Positions 1 through 9,895 of a stretch of 64,000 nucleotides of DNA are shown one piece after another. The translations under genes were made by a program, and so were the position numbers. Under the pieces are notes generated by a model, which was not told the DNA's origin, made no database searches, and was given only the letters and a program-made list of their open reading frames with translations. The first letter of the stretch is position 1, and each line of letters begins with the position of its first letter. The stretch comes from Candidatus Dechloromonas phosphoritropha (GTDB lineage Bacteria > Pseudomonadota > Gammaproteobacteria > Burkholderiales > Rhodocyclaceae), in contig JADKGN010000004.1 in NCBI GenBank assembly GCA_016722705.1, positions 2,728,001-2,792,000 of the forward strand, given 5' to 3'.

Positions 1-680
1 TCGAGTTGCTGGCGGTGCGGGCCGCGGCCGCGCACGACGATTTCCTGGATCTGGCCCGTGAACTTTCGACCGGGCGGCAGCGCGTTGCCGGCGAGATGGC
101 GGCTGCGGTCAGTTCGCTGATGCAGAAGCTGGCGCTGGCGTCCGGGCGCTTCGAGGTGGAGTTGCTGCCGCTCGCCGAGGGTGCCGCCCACGGTCTGGAG
201 CAGGTCGAATTCCGCGTCGGCGGGCTGGCCGGGCTGGAGGCGAAGCCGCTGGCCAAGGTCGCGTCGGGTGGTGAACTGTCGCGTATCAGCCTGGCCATCC
301 AGGTCCTGACCTCGCGTTCGGCCAGCGTGCCGACACTGATCTTCGACGAGGTCGATGTCGGCATCGGCGGCGGCGTCGCCGAAATCGTCGGCCGCCTGCT
401 GCGCGAGCTCGGCGGCGAACGCCAGGTGCTGTGCGTGACACACCTGCCGCAGGTCGCGGCGCGCGCGGAATGGCAATGGCAGGTCAGCAAGACGACGCGC
501 GACAGCGTCACGCTCAGCGCCATTGAATCTCTGAATGACGAACGGCGCGTTCGCGAAATCGCCCGCATGCTCGGCGGGGTCGAGGTAACGGACATCACGT
601 TGGAGCATGCGCGGGAACTGTTGCACGCAAAAGGCACCTTCTCCGGGGCGGGTTCGACTGTGCCAGACTCCGAACCATGA
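1..680 (+). CDS. recN: DNA repair protein RecN, C-terminal part (5' end outside window)
   Basis: This is the carboxy-terminal part of RecN, the SMC-like ATPase that acts in recombinational repair of double-strand breaks. The reading frame is open from the first bases, so the true start lies upstream. Visible ATPase motifs are the ABC-type signature region KVASGGELSRISLAIQ, the Walker B segment LIFDEVDVGIGG and the switch region CVTHLPQVAA. The usual RecN length is about 550 residues, so roughly the last 225 are present. The short hydrophilic tail after LLHAKG is not typical of the family but is compatible with it. A permease gene follows on the same strand about 60 bases later. Confidence 0.93.
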   Translation, partial: ELLAVRAAAAHDDFLDLARELSTGRQRVAGEMAAAVSSLMQKLALASGRFEVELLPLAEGAAHGLEQVEFRVGGLAGLEAKPLAKVASGGELSRISLAIQVLTSRSASVPTLIFDEVDVGIGGGVAEIVGRLLRELGGERQVLCVTHLPQVAARAEWQWQVSKTTRDSVTLSAIESLNDERRVREIARMLGGVEVTDITLEHARELLHAKGTFSGAGSTVPDSEP

Positions 681-741
681 ACCACGCCCGGCGCTATTTC
701 CGAAAACCGGGACTGTTCCCGATTGCAAGGCTCATGTCGCC

Positions 742-1788
742 ATGAACGCGCGTTTTCAAGGCACTGTGTACGGGTTGTTCTTCGCGCTGGCCATTGGCTG
801 GGTGCTCTATATCGGAAAAGGTGTTTTCGTTCCGATCGTATTCAGCGTCCTCGTCGTCTACGTCATAGTCGGTCTTGCCCGAATGCTTGTGAGGCTCCCG
901 CTCGTCGGGCGTTTCTTGCCTCCCCAGATCGTCCATCTCTTGTCAGCCCTGGTGATTGCCCTGATGCTTGCCGGCATTGCCTCGCTCGTGGCTGGCAGTA
1001 TTGGCAATGTCTCGGCGCTGGCGCCGAAGTATGCCGCGTCACTGCTCAATGCCATCCAGGGCGTCGCCGAAAGGCTGGGTGTCGAATTGGCTCCCACCTG
1101 GACCGCTCTCCGTCAGGACGTACTTGCACAAATAAATACGCAGAGACTCATCGGATCGACCATGCTTTCGGTTTCGGCAATCGTCTCCACCCTGGTTGTC
1201 GTCCTTCTGTATGTTGTCTTCCTGCTAATTGAGCAGCGTACGTTTTCGACCAAGATAGCCAGGATTTCCAGTGATCCGCAGAACGTCCTCCAGATACAGA
1301 AGATCATCGCGCAAATCAACGCCAGGATTGGTGCGTATCTCGCGCTCAAGACCGTGGTAAGCGTCATACAAGGCCTGGTCAGTTGGGCAGTCCTGGAATT
1401 TATCGGCGTCGAATTTGCGGCGTTCTGGGCGGTATTGATCGGGATGCTGAATTATGTTCCCTACCTTGGTTCGGTCTTGGGCGTCGTTTTTCCCGTTGCG
1501 TTCGCGACGATGCAGTTTGCCGATTTTGGTATCGCGCTGGTCGTCCTGGTGTCCCTCTCGGCAACGCAGTTTGTGATCGGGTTTTTCCTCGACCCTTATC
1601 TGATGGGCAATTCGCTGAATCTGAGCCCCTTCGTCATTCTTGTGAGCCTGGCCGTGTGGTCGGCCCTGTGGGGCATCCCCGGAGCCTTCCTGGCGGTACC
1701 CATCACCGCATGCATGGTGCTCGTTTTCGCCGAGTTTTCCGGGACGCGTCCAATCGCGATACTTCTCTCGCGGAATGGTCAAATCTGA
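742..1788 (+). CDS. AI-2E family transporter / PerM-type permease
   Basis: A 348-residue polytopic membrane protein of the AI-2E transporter (PerM/UPF0118) family. It has an N-terminal pair of hydrophobic helices, a more polar central stretch, and a C-terminal block of helices. The family hallmark is the region around residues 225-260, GMLNYVPYLGSVLGVVFP, and the later DPYLMGNSLNLSP. The ATG at 742 is preferred because the first helix follows directly. An open frame back to 607 would overlap recN and add an unrelated hydrophilic leader. The substrate cannot be read from the sequence; family members have been linked to autoinducer, ion or auxin export. It converges with the DUF2950 gene. Confidence 0.85.
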   Translation: MNARFQGTVYGLFFALAIGWVLYIGKGVFVPIVFSVLVVYVIVGLARMLVRLPLVGRFLPPQIVHLLSALVIALMLAGIASLVAGSIGNVSALAPKYAASLLNAIQGVAERLGVELAPTWTALRQDVLAQINTQRLIGSTMLSVSAIVSTLVVVLLYVVFLLIEQRTFSTKIARISSDPQNVLQIQKIIAQINARIGAYLALKTVVSVIQGLVSWAVLEFIGVEFAAFWAVLIGMLNYVPYLGSVLGVVFPVAFATMQFADFGIALVVLVSLSATQFVIGFFLDPYLMGNSLNLSPFVILVSLAVWSALWGIPGAFLAVPITACMVLVFAEFSGTRPIAILLSRNGQI

Positions 1789-1913
1789 GCAATCCGGGAC
1801 AAGGTCTGTCTCGTGGTTTTCCTTGCGGCGCGGTCAACTCGCGAATGCGCTTGAAAATGGCGCACTCCCGGCTGGTGGCCGGAACCCAGCCCGATTCATC
1901 TCGTATCCCTGCC

Positions 1914-2825
1914 TCAAGGTGCGGGAAGTGCGGTCCAGGAAGGGTCTGGGTCAAACCGTGTCATCGCGCTTGCAATGGCGGCTGAATTGGGGCCAAGGTA
2001 CTTCTGGTACACGACGCCGTCCTGGTTGACGATGAAGGTCATCAAGCCGGTTTCGTCGAAGCGGGCGGGCCAGGCAACCAGCGCGTATCCATCGGTCATT
2101 CGCCCGTGATTGACGTAGTTGCGGGCGCCGCCTTTTGCGGCCGCTCCCTGCGCCTTGAGTATCCTGAAGCGGTAGCCGTTGTAGCCATCCTTCAGGTCCT
2201 TCGTATCAAATAGCGGTCCGAGCGGACTCTCGGGATCACCGGCTGCCGCTGGCCAGTAGAGGCCGTTCCGGGTGCCGGGTGAGCTCAGAACCCTCTGTGC
2301 GTACTCGAGCACGACATCGCCGTTGCGATCCTGCTTAGCGTACTCCTGTTGCGCTTCCACATAGGCGTACATGCTCTGGATTGCCGCCAGTTCGTTGCGT
2401 CCGATGCGGCGGGTGCGCATTTCTTCCCGCCCGGCCCGCACATCGAACGACCAGCCGGCGCCGGTGCGGACGATGGGTATTGGCAGCGTCCAGCCACCAT
2501 CCAGTTCGAGGCGCGCATCCGCATCGCTCACCATCTGGATACGATGGCCCTTTGCCCAAGCCTCGAGAAAGGCGAGGCGATCGTCGGCAGAAAAGTCGTC
2601 GAGCGGAATGAGTTGCTGATGGTCGTGGCCGAGCACCGCCCGCAGTTCCGCATCGTCGTAGCGTGCAAGGCTGTCGACCAGTGCGTCCGCGGCGGCTTCC
2701 GGCGAGGAGAATATCTTCCGCGTGCCGGCGCCGCAGGGCATCGCCAGAAGCAGGGCGAACAGCAGCGCGAACGCGCCTTTGATCCATCGATTGTTCATCG
2801 TCTGATATTCCATCGCGAGGCTCAT
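1914..2825 (-). CDS. DUF2950 family exported protein
   Basis: A protein of about 300 residues with an N-terminal signal peptide (hydrophobic core ALLFALLLAMPCGAG) followed by a soluble domain matching the DUF2950 family. Conserved-looking stretches include QEYAKQDRNGDVVLEYAQRV and the C-terminal MTFIVNQDGVVYQKYLG. It lies two bases downstream of the DUF3300 gene on the same strand, an arrangement common for these two families, so the two are probably co-transcribed and act in the envelope. The first ATG (2825) is coupled to the upstream stop codon. A later ATG at 2798 starts directly at the signal peptide and is also possible. Biochemical function is unknown. Confidence 0.82.
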   Translation of the reverse strand: MSLAMEYQTMNNRWIKGAFALLFALLLAMPCGAGTRKIFSSPEAAADALVDSLARYDDAELRAVLGHDHQQLIPLDDFSADDRLAFLEAWAKGHRIQMVSDADARLELDGGWTLPIPIVRTGAGWSFDVRAGREEMRTRRIGRNELAAIQSMYAYVEAQQEYAKQDRNGDVVLEYAQRVLSSPGTRNGLYWPAAAGDPESPLGPLFDTKDLKDGYNGYRFRILKAQGAAAKGGARNYVNHGRMTDGYALVAWPARFDETGLMTFIVNQDGVVYQKYLGPNSAAIASAMTRFDPDPSWTALPAP

Positions 2826-2827
2826 GA

Positions 2828-4528
2828 TTACCGCTGGCGCCTGCCAGCGGCGCCTGCCGCCGGCCGGGCAGCATTGGCGTTTCTGTTCGTCGCCGCGCGC
2901 CGCTGGGCGGCCTGGCTCGCAGCGCCGCGGTCGGTTTGCTGCCGGGTTTGGCGACCATCGTTGGCGCCACGCAGTGCATTGTCGCGGTTGGTTCGTGCGG
3001 CGCTTGCGTTGCGGTCTTGCGCGCGGCTGCGGTCGATGTTGGCAGTACGGTTCTGCACCTGGCTGCGATCAATGTTGGCCGCCCGGTCACGCGCCTGATT
3101 GCGGTCGACATTGGCGGTGCGATTCTGCACCTGGCTGCGGTCAATGTTGGCCGCCCTGTCACGCGCCTGATTGCGGTCGATATTGGCGGTGCGATTCTGC
3201 ACCTGATTGCGGTCGATATTGGCGGCCCGGTTCTGCACCTGGCCGCGGTCGACATTGGCGGCACGGTTCTGCACCTGGTTGCGATCGATGTTGGCGGCCC
3301 GGTCACGCGCCTGATTGCGGTCGACGTTGGCTGGCCGATTTTGAACCTGGCCGCGGTCGATATTGCCGGCACGATCCCGTACCTGATTTCGGTCGATGCC
3401 GGCCGCGCGGTCCTGCAACTGCCCACGGTCGAGGTTGGCCGCGCGATCCCGCGCCGGCGTGACGGCGCCAGCCGCTGGCCGCTGCGGAATCTGGCTGCGG
3501 TCGATGTCACGCAGCGCATTGCGATCCAGGTTCTCGGCGCCGATGCGATCGCTCAGTGCCGCCCGCGCCTGCGCGCGCTGATCCTCACGCCCGCGAAAAT
3601 CCTGACGTCCGCCGCGCTCGCCAACCGCGTTCTGCAGGCGATCGCGCGTCGCGGCATCCCGGTAGGGGATGCCCCTCCGGTTGCCGGGATTGTGGTTCCA
3701 GTTCACGTTCCGGTTATTGGACGTGATGCGGTTGTTGACATTGATGTTGTTCCACTGATTGACGTTGATGTTGACGTTACGGCGCCGCCAGTCGACACCG
3801 CCCCATAACGCGTACGTGACGCCAATGCCGACGCCCCACCAGATGGCGTTGCCGACCGGATTCCAGCCGAATCCCCAGCGCGGCGGCGGCGGGAAGAACA
3901 ATGGCGGATACATCGGGTGCCACCAGGGACCGAAGACGTGCACCGGGTTGTAGACGGGAACGAAGATCACCTGCGGATTTGCCGGGGCGATGGTGATGAT
4001 CTGGGTCGGTGGTGGCGGCGCATTGACGACGATGGTCTGCGGCGGCGGTGGCGCGGCCTCAACGGTGACAATCTGCTGTTCATTGGAGCTCAGGTTGCCG
4101 GCATTCTTCGCCTTGGATCGGAGAAACTGCACGGAATCCATGACGGCCTCGGGTTGTGCCAGGAAAGCATCGCCAAGGTCGTGAACCCATTCCGGCTTCT
4201 CGCCCAGCATGGCGAGCACCTGCGGGAAAGCGACCAGCGACTGCACACTGGGATCCCATGGCTTGTCCTGAACCGCCTTGACCGCCGCGTCACCCTCCAG
4301 ATTGTGGTTGGCGAATGCCCAGTCGGCTGCTTGCACGACGTCCGACGGATAGGTGGCGGCCATCAGCACCTGCGAGAGTAGGGCGTCGGGGAACAGGGCG
4401 ATCGGGGCCAGCATCTGATCCAGTTGCTCGACGGTGAAGGCGGTAGGATCCGCGGCGCGAACCGGCGCCGCAACGAGCAGCAGCGTGGCGGCGAAGATCG
4501 CGGCGATGCAACGCAACATCGAACGCAT
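2828..4528 (-). CDS. DUF3300 domain protein with 12-residue Asn/Asp/Arg repeats
   Basis: A 566-residue exported protein. Residues 1-25 are a signal peptide ending APVRA. Residues 30-145 are the DUF3300 domain, recognisable by LDQMLAPIALFPDALLSQVL and YPSDVVQAADW. A proline-rich linker and an aromatic stretch (HVFGPWWHPMYPPLFFPPPP) follow, then an Asn-rich region. From residue 365 to about 508 there are twelve tandem 12-residue units of the type ANIDRNQVQNRA. The last part is Ala/Arg/Asn-rich. DUF3300 proteins are envelope-associated with unknown function. The repeat length probably varies between strains because the encoding DNA is a 36-bp tandem array. Confidence 0.85.
   Translation of the reverse strand: MRSMLRCIAAIFAATLLLVAAPVRAADPTAFTVEQLDQMLAPIALFPDALLSQVLMAATYPSDVVQAADWAFANHNLEGDAAVKAVQDKPWDPSVQSLVAFPQVLAMLGEKPEWVHDLGDAFLAQPEAVMDSVQFLRSKAKNAGNLSSNEQQIVTVEAAPPPPQTIVVNAPPPPTQIITIAPANPQVIFVPVYNPVHVFGPWWHPMYPPLFFPPPPRWGFGWNPVGNAIWWGVGIGVTYALWGGVDWRRRNVNINVNQWNNINVNNRITSNNRNVNWNHNPGNRRGIPYRDAATRDRLQNAVGERGGRQDFRGREDQRAQARAALSDRIGAENLDRNALRDIDRSQIPQRPAAGAVTPARDRAANLDRGQLQDRAAGIDRNQVRDRAGNIDRGQVQNRPANVDRNQARDRAANIDRNQVQNRAANVDRGQVQNRAANIDRNQVQNRTANIDRNQARDRAANIDRSQVQNRTANVDRNQARDRAANIDRSQVQNRTANIDRSRAQDRNASAARTNRDNALRGANDGRQTRQQTDRGAASQAAQRRAATNRNANAARPAAGAAGRRQR
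3005..3436 (-). repeat. Tandem array of twelve 36-bp units inside the DUF3300 gene
   Basis: Twelve consecutive 12-codon units encode variants of N(I/V/L)DR(N/S/G)Q(V/A)(Q/R)(N/D)RxA. Units alternate between VQNR and ARDR versions, which suggests higher-order duplication of pairs. The period keeps the reading frame. Confidence 0.9.
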
Positions 4529-4952
4529 TACGAAGGCTCCTTGTCGATAGTGCCGGGGACAGCTTTGACTTTGGCTATCCTACACCCGAATAGAGCCTCG
4601 TGCGTCAAGCGATGCAACAGTTGATGCCGGGGAAAAATTCATCCCGTTTGCCCGGGTTATGTCGTGGGGGGGTAGCCCGAATCAGCAGCAGGCAGGACTC
4701 GCCACAGGGGAAGGCAGTTACCACGCGCAGCCCACGCTTGGTCTCTTCTTTGATCCGCCACGGCATGTTGGCCACCTTCCAAGGCTGCTGCCCGCAGGTC
4801 GCGGTCGACCCCGAAAGATGTTCGAAAATGGCTCACCCCCAGAGCTTGTCCAGAGAAAGCGGCCTGATCCCGCTGCCTTTGGAATGCCGCTGAGAAATGA
4901 CGTTGCCAACGAACTGCCGCGGTCAACTCGGAAAATTGGCAAAAAACCGAAC
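4529..4952. other. Intergenic region with two degenerate dispersed-repeat copies
   Basis: No convincing gene is present between the DUF3300 start and the GDT1 stop. The dispersed element built around CGGTCGACCG appears in degraded form at 4801-4840 and at 4917-4948. The latter lies just past the stop codon of the GDT1-type gene and reads GGTCAACTCGGAAAATTGGC. A 53-codon ORF on the - strand (4605-4766) has no recognisable motif. Confidence 0.6.
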
Positions 4953-5549
4953 TCAGAACAGCCGGGTTACCGCGAAGATCGCCAGCAGCAGGAAAAAGAC
5001 GCCGCTGATCCGGTGGATCCACAGCAGGGGCAGGCGGTTGAGCAACTTGCGGCCGGCGAAGACACCGAGGATCGACGTGATGGCCAAGGCCAACGTGGCG
5101 CCGGCCCATACCGCGGAGGGTTCGCTGGTGCTGCCGAGGCCGGCGACCGCGAGTTGGGTCTTGTCGCCGAATTCGGCAAGGAAGATGAGCAGGAAGGCCG
5201 TGGCGAAGATTCCGTGCCCGGGCTTTTCCTCAACCGTTTCATCGTCGCCGTCTTCCTTGTAGCGCAGGGCGCTGATGCCGAAGCCGGCGAAAAGGATGGC
5301 CACGGCCACGATGACCAGCCATTCCGGAAGCCAGGCGGCGACGGCGGCGCCGAACAGGACGGCCAGCAGGTTGAGAACGGCGAACGCCGCAATCGCGCCA
5401 ATGACCACCGGCAGGCCACGGTGGCGCGCCGCCAGGGTCATGCACACCAGTTGGCTCTTGTCGCCGATTTCGGCAAGTCCAACGAGGATGAAAGACGTTC
5501 CGGCGGAAGCCAGCCAGTTGCCAGCCAGCAAATCGGCGGGATCAATCAA
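4953..5549 (-). CDS. TMEM165/GDT1 family (UPF0016) manganese/calcium exporter
   Basis: A 198-residue integral membrane protein with the two family signature motifs, EIGDKSQ in the first half and EFGDKTQ in the second, each at the start of a three-helix repeat. The family exports Mn2+ or Ca2+ by cation/proton antiport; the exact ion cannot be read here. The start is placed at a TTG (5549) that overlaps the fur stop codon in the arrangement TTGA. A longer frame back to 5594 would lie inside fur and adds a non-membrane leader. Overlap with fur implies co-transcription and translational coupling, so metal sensing and metal export may be linked. Confidence 0.85.
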   Translation of the reverse strand: MIDPADLLAGNWLASAGTSFILVGLAEIGDKSQLVCMTLAARHRGLPVVIGAIAAFAVLNLLAVLFGAAVAAWLPEWLVIVAVAILFAGFGISALRYKEDGDDETVEEKPGHGIFATAFLLIFLAEFGDKTQLAVAGLGSTSEPSAVWAGATLALAITSILGVFAGRKLLNRLPLLWIHRISGVFFLLLAIFAVTRLF

Positions 5550-5986
5550 GACTTGCTTCCCTTGTTGCGGTTGGGGCAGTCCGCCTTGGTGCACTGCGCG
5601 TAAAGATAGAGCGCATGGTCCTGGATGACAAAGCCGCGCTCGCTGGCCACCAGATTCTGCCGGCGCTCGATTTCCGGGTCGTAGAATTCATCGACGTGGC
5701 CGCAATCGACGCACACCAGATGGTCATGATGCTTGCCGTGATTGATCTCGAAAACGGCCCTGCCCGATTCGAAAAAATGACGCTCGAGCAGTCCCGCCTG
5801 CTCGAACTGCGTCAGCACCCGGTAGACCGTCGCCAGCCCGATATCCATGTTCTCGGCGACGAGCATTCGGTAGACATCCTCCGCCGTCATGTGGCGTAAC
5901 GTGCCCTTCTCGAACAGTTCGAGGATCTTGAGGCGCGGGAAGGTGGCCTTGAGCCCCATGTTCTTGAGGCTTTGCGGGTCGCTCAT
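5546..5986 (-). CDS. fur: Ferric uptake regulator Fur
   Basis: A 146-residue Fur protein, the Fe2+-dependent repressor of iron uptake genes. The winged helix is at residues 10-85 with the recognition helix region [17 protein letters not shown]. The metal-binding and dimerisation half begins with [13 protein letters not shown], which carries the His-rich regulatory site and the first structural Cys pair. A second Cys pair is near the C-terminus (AQCTKADC). It is divergent from bamE, as is common in beta- and gammaproteobacteria, and overlaps the downstream GDT1-type gene. Likely target sites in this window are at 39387-39405, 62290-62308 and 63921-63939. Confidence 0.95.
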   Translation of the reverse strand: MSDPQSLKNMGLKATFPRLKILELFEKGTLRHMTAEDVYRMLVAENMDIGLATVYRVLTQFEQAGLLERHFFESGRAVFEINHGKHHDHLVCVDCGHVDEFYDPEIERRQNLVASERGFVIQDHALYLYAQCTKADCPNRNKGSKS

Positions 5987-6075
5987 TGTTTTCCGTCGGT
6001 GGTTGGAGGCGGGGGTGCCATCAATTCGGGTATGATATAACGCTTCGAACCTGTTAGAGAAATTCGGATTCCCGC

Positions 6076-7355
<1,280 letters not shown>

Positions 7356-7898
7356 GGCCCGCCGCCAACTGTGCCGCCTGCCGGAAAGCGATGCGACGAT
7401 TCCCGAAATTGTCGAAAGGCTGCGAATTGTTGGCAACAAATGAACCCATAAACCGCAGTTGGCCGATTCCCTTCGCATGACATCGGCCGAGTCGACGAGA
7501 TAGAAGAGGTCCGCTATCGGCGAGGGCCCGCTCGAGATAATCGCGGACGAGAGGCCAAACGGTGGCGCAGGTCAACTGCCTCGCAGTGCGGGAAGCCCAA
7601 GCCGTAAGTTGCACGGAGACACCTCGCCGAACCTCGCGGACTTTGCCGAAATTGAGGCGCAACCCGGTGAGCGTGATCGTCGTCTGTCCGGCATGCCCGG
7701 TCTTCCATCCGACCGAGGACATCAGCCACGGCCGGCCGGTGATGGCCCCGCAACGAGCCTCGGGGTTGGCCTGCCGAATGTCGGCCTGGCTCGGTGCGTT
7801 CGGACTGACATACGGCAGCGGATAACCTTCATGTCGGCTTGGTGAGAGTCAGGAATTCATGAAGTATGCCAGTTGTCCCATCGGCGCGGCCGTGCCAC
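7356..7898. other. Non-coding region upstream of the CRISPR array (putative leader side)
   Basis: No gene with recognisable motifs lies between dapB and the first CRISPR repeat. Several open frames exist on both strands (for example 7096-7722 on the -) but they overlap dapB, lack plausible initiation sites and match no family I know. Array transcription on the + strand is indicated by the terminator after the last repeat. The last part of this stretch should therefore contain the leader and array promoter, but no clear -35/-10 pair was identified. Confidence 0.5.
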
Positions 7899-8594
7899 GT
7901 TGTAGCTCCCTCTCTCACCCCGGAAAGCTACAATCGACGTCCAGAAAGGCCGCCTCGAATGCACGTTGTAGCTCCCTCTCTCACCCCGGAAAGCTACAAT
8001 GTCCGGCCTTGAACTCTGCGGCCTGAACCCGTTGTAGCTCCCTCTCTCACCCCGGAAAGCTACAATCGGCATTCCTGTGGCGATTGCATGGCCTGAGTTG
8101 TAGCTCCCTCTCTCACCCCGGAAAGCTACAATCTGGCGCTATTGACGTATCTCCTGAGACGCGTTGTAGCTCCCTCTCTCACCCCGGAAAGCTACAATCT
8201 TTAGCGCAGACGAGGCGGCAACCACGTCGTTGTAGCTCCCTCTCTCACCCCGGAAAGCTACAATGCGAAATACCCGGAGCGCAAGACGCGCGGCGTTGTA
8301 GCTCCCTCTCTCACCCCGGAAAGCTACAATGCAGATTGTGAATTACGTCAATTACGAGGAGTTGTAGCTCCCTCTCTCACCCCGGAAAGCTACAATGAGC
8401 TGGGCAGGATGAAGCGCCAGCGCACGGTTGTAGCTCCCTCTCTCACCCCGGAAAGCTACAATGTTGCGCTGGCGACTACGAATACTCCTGCCGTTGTAGC
8501 TCCCTCTCTCACCCCGGAAAGCTACAATAGGCCCCAACATCCTAGGGTCCACTTTTTAGTTGTAGCTCCCTCTCTCACCCCGGAAAGCTACAAT
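7899..8594 (+). CRISPR. Type II-C CRISPR array, 11 identical 36-nt repeats, ten 30-nt spacers
   Basis: Repeats start at 7899, 7965, 8031, 8097, 8163, 8229, 8295, 8361, 8427, 8493 and 8559, an exact 66-base period. Each 36-nt unit begins GTTGTAGCTCCCTCTCTCAC and ends CCCCGGAAAGCTACAAT. All eleven copies are identical, and all spacers are 30 nt with no visible relation to one another. The repeat is close to the Neisseria meningitidis type II-C repeat. The tracrRNA anti-repeat at 13274 shows that the + strand is the crRNA strand, so transcription runs towards cas2. An intrinsic terminator follows the last repeat. Perfect repeat conservation suggests a young or active array. Confidence 0.98.
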
Positions 8595-8605
8595 AGACTG
8601 ACCCT

Positions 8606-8643
8606 AAATTCCCGCCCGGCGTAGCTGGACGGGAATTTTTTTT
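8606..8643 (+). terminator. Intrinsic terminator of the CRISPR array
   Basis: An 8-bp stem AATTCCCG (8607-8614) pairs with CGGGAATT (8630-8637), extended inward by partial pairing, and is followed on the + strand by a run of T residues. It sits 12 bases after the last repeat and fits a terminator for array transcription in the + direction, protecting the convergent cas2 end. Confidence 0.8.
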
Positions 8644-8656
8644 GGTTAAACGTGAA

Positions 8657-8989
8657 TCAGAAGAGCAACATTTGGTTTGCCGGAACCTTTTTTTCCTGAA
8701 AAAGCGGTATTCCGACCAGCAGTTTGATTCCGGCGAACTGCTTTTCGGTCACTGTCATGCAACGCACCGAGCCAGCGGGTGGGAGGCTGTCCACCAAACG
8801 TTTGAGGTGTTTGTCCTGATCGTCATTGCCATTGAGCATGCGGCCATAGACCGACCACTGGATCATGTCGTAGCCGTCATTGAGCAGGAAGCGGCGGAAC
8901 TGGACGTAGGCACGCTTCTCGGTCTTGGTGACCATGGGCAAATCGAAGAAGACGAGTAGTCGCATGAAGCGTCGAGTCTCCAGCCCCAT
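8657..8989 (-). CDS. cas2: CRISPR-associated endoribonuclease Cas2 (type II-C)
   Basis: A 110-residue Cas2 of the type II-C form, partner of Cas1 in spacer integration. The ferredoxin-like fold starts MRLLVFFDLPMVTK, with the family Asp at the end of the first strand (FFDLP). Other typical segments are RRFLLNDGYDMIQWSVYGR and the C-terminal GSVRCMTVTEKQFAGIKLL. The ATG at 8989 is three bases after the cas1 stop; a second ATG at 8965 begins exactly at the conserved domain and is a possible alternative. It is the last gene of the cas9-cas1-cas2 operon and is convergent with the array terminator. Confidence 0.95.
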   Translation of the reverse strand: MGLETRRFMRLLVFFDLPMVTKTEKRAYVQFRRFLLNDGYDMIQWSVYGRMLNGNDDQDKHLKRLVDSLPPAGSVRCMTVTEKQFAGIKLLVGIPLFQEKKVPANQMLLF

Positions 8990-8992
8990 GCC

Positions 8993-9895
8993 TCAGCATT
9001 CCAGCACGTGTGCCTGCAAGCCGACCAGCGTCGGCAGTTCGAGAGTGCTTTCTTCCTGCTCGTAAAGCCGGGCGAGACTTTCGACTGCGTATTCGATGGC
9101 CGAGAGGACGGACATCTTGCCTTGTGGCATGCCGACATCCACATTGAGCAACGCGACCAGCGCAGCCTTGTCCTGCGGAGCCAGATCGCCTTCGGTGCTT
9201 GCCGGGTGCTTGGCAACGTGAAGATCGACCAGCGGACGGAAGGGTTCGATCAGATCGTCGGCGAGGTTGAAGGCATTCTGTTCGCTGGCATGGAAGAGTC
9301 CGATGGGCGGATGCAGACCATGAGCCACCAGTCCCCGGGCGATGGCGCCGCGCAGGACGGCATAACCGTAATCGAGGGCGGCATTGGCCCAGCGCTCTTC
9401 GGCGCGGTGAAAGCCGGGGCCGAATAGTTGGATGAAATAGAAGGCGGCGGCCTGGCCTTCAAGATTCTCCGGGTCGCCGGAGCGGATGCGACGAGCGTAT
9501 GAATCCATGCGGTCAACGCCCTTTTTGGAGCAAAAACGCAGGCAGCCCGACTGGTTTTCAATCTTGCGCCGGACGATGCTGGCCCAGGCTTGTTTGGCCA
9601 GAGGTCGGGCAATGTCGAGTTGTTTGCGCATCAGGCGCGTGGTTCGCGAGTGCGACAGGAAGGGCAGGAATACGCCACTGGGCTGGTGATTGCTGCCGGT
9701 GGCGTAAAGGCCGATGCCGTATTCTGCACAGGCCGAGAGTACCGGATGGGTCAGCGCGATTTCGCGGTGGTTGAGCACGATCACCGCGATGTCCTCGAAA
9801 GGAACGAAGGCCGTTTGTTCCTGCTCGATGGCGAGGGAGAAATGTTCCCGGCGCAGCCTGGCTGGCCGGGAAATCATCACGCTACGCCAGCCCAC
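8993..9895 (-). CDS. cas1: CRISPR-associated endonuclease Cas1 (type II-C)
   Basis: A 300-residue Cas1 integrase that, with Cas2, inserts new spacers. The N-terminus GWRSVMISRPARLRREH and the segment VPFEDIAVIVLNHREIALT are typical of type II Cas1. The catalytic-domain region is recognised by ANAALDYGYAVLRGAI, by the His in HPPIGLFH and by the acidic stretch FNLADDLIEPFRPLVD. The start is taken as a GTG at 9895. It overlaps the last 14 bases of cas9 and begins exactly where homologues begin; a longer frame to 9955 would lie deep inside cas9. No cas4 or csn2 is present, which defines subtype II-C. Confidence 0.95.
   Translation of the reverse strand: MGWRSVMISRPARLRREHFSLAIEQEQTAFVPFEDIAVIVLNHREIALTHPVLSACAEYGIGLYATGSNHQPSGVFLPFLSHSRTTRLMRKQLDIARPLAKQAWASIVRRKIENQSGCLRFCSKKGVDRMDSYARRIRSGDPENLEGQAAAFYFIQLFGPGFHRAEERWANAALDYGYAVLRGAIARGLVAHGLHPPIGLFHASEQNAFNLADDLIEPFRPLVDLHVAKHPASTEGDLAPQDKAALVALLNVDVGMPQGKMSVLSAIEYAVESLARLYEQEESTLELPTLVGLQAHVLEC

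Noticed and set aside
4605..4766. 53-codon - strand ORF between the DUF3300 and GDT1 genes
   Set aside because: No ribosome site, no recognisable motif, and it overlaps a degenerate dispersed repeat.
7857..8624. Several ORFs of 66-85 codons through the CRISPR array on both strands
   Set aside because: They are made of repeat and spacer translations with the same ten or so residues per repeat, and are artefacts of the array.
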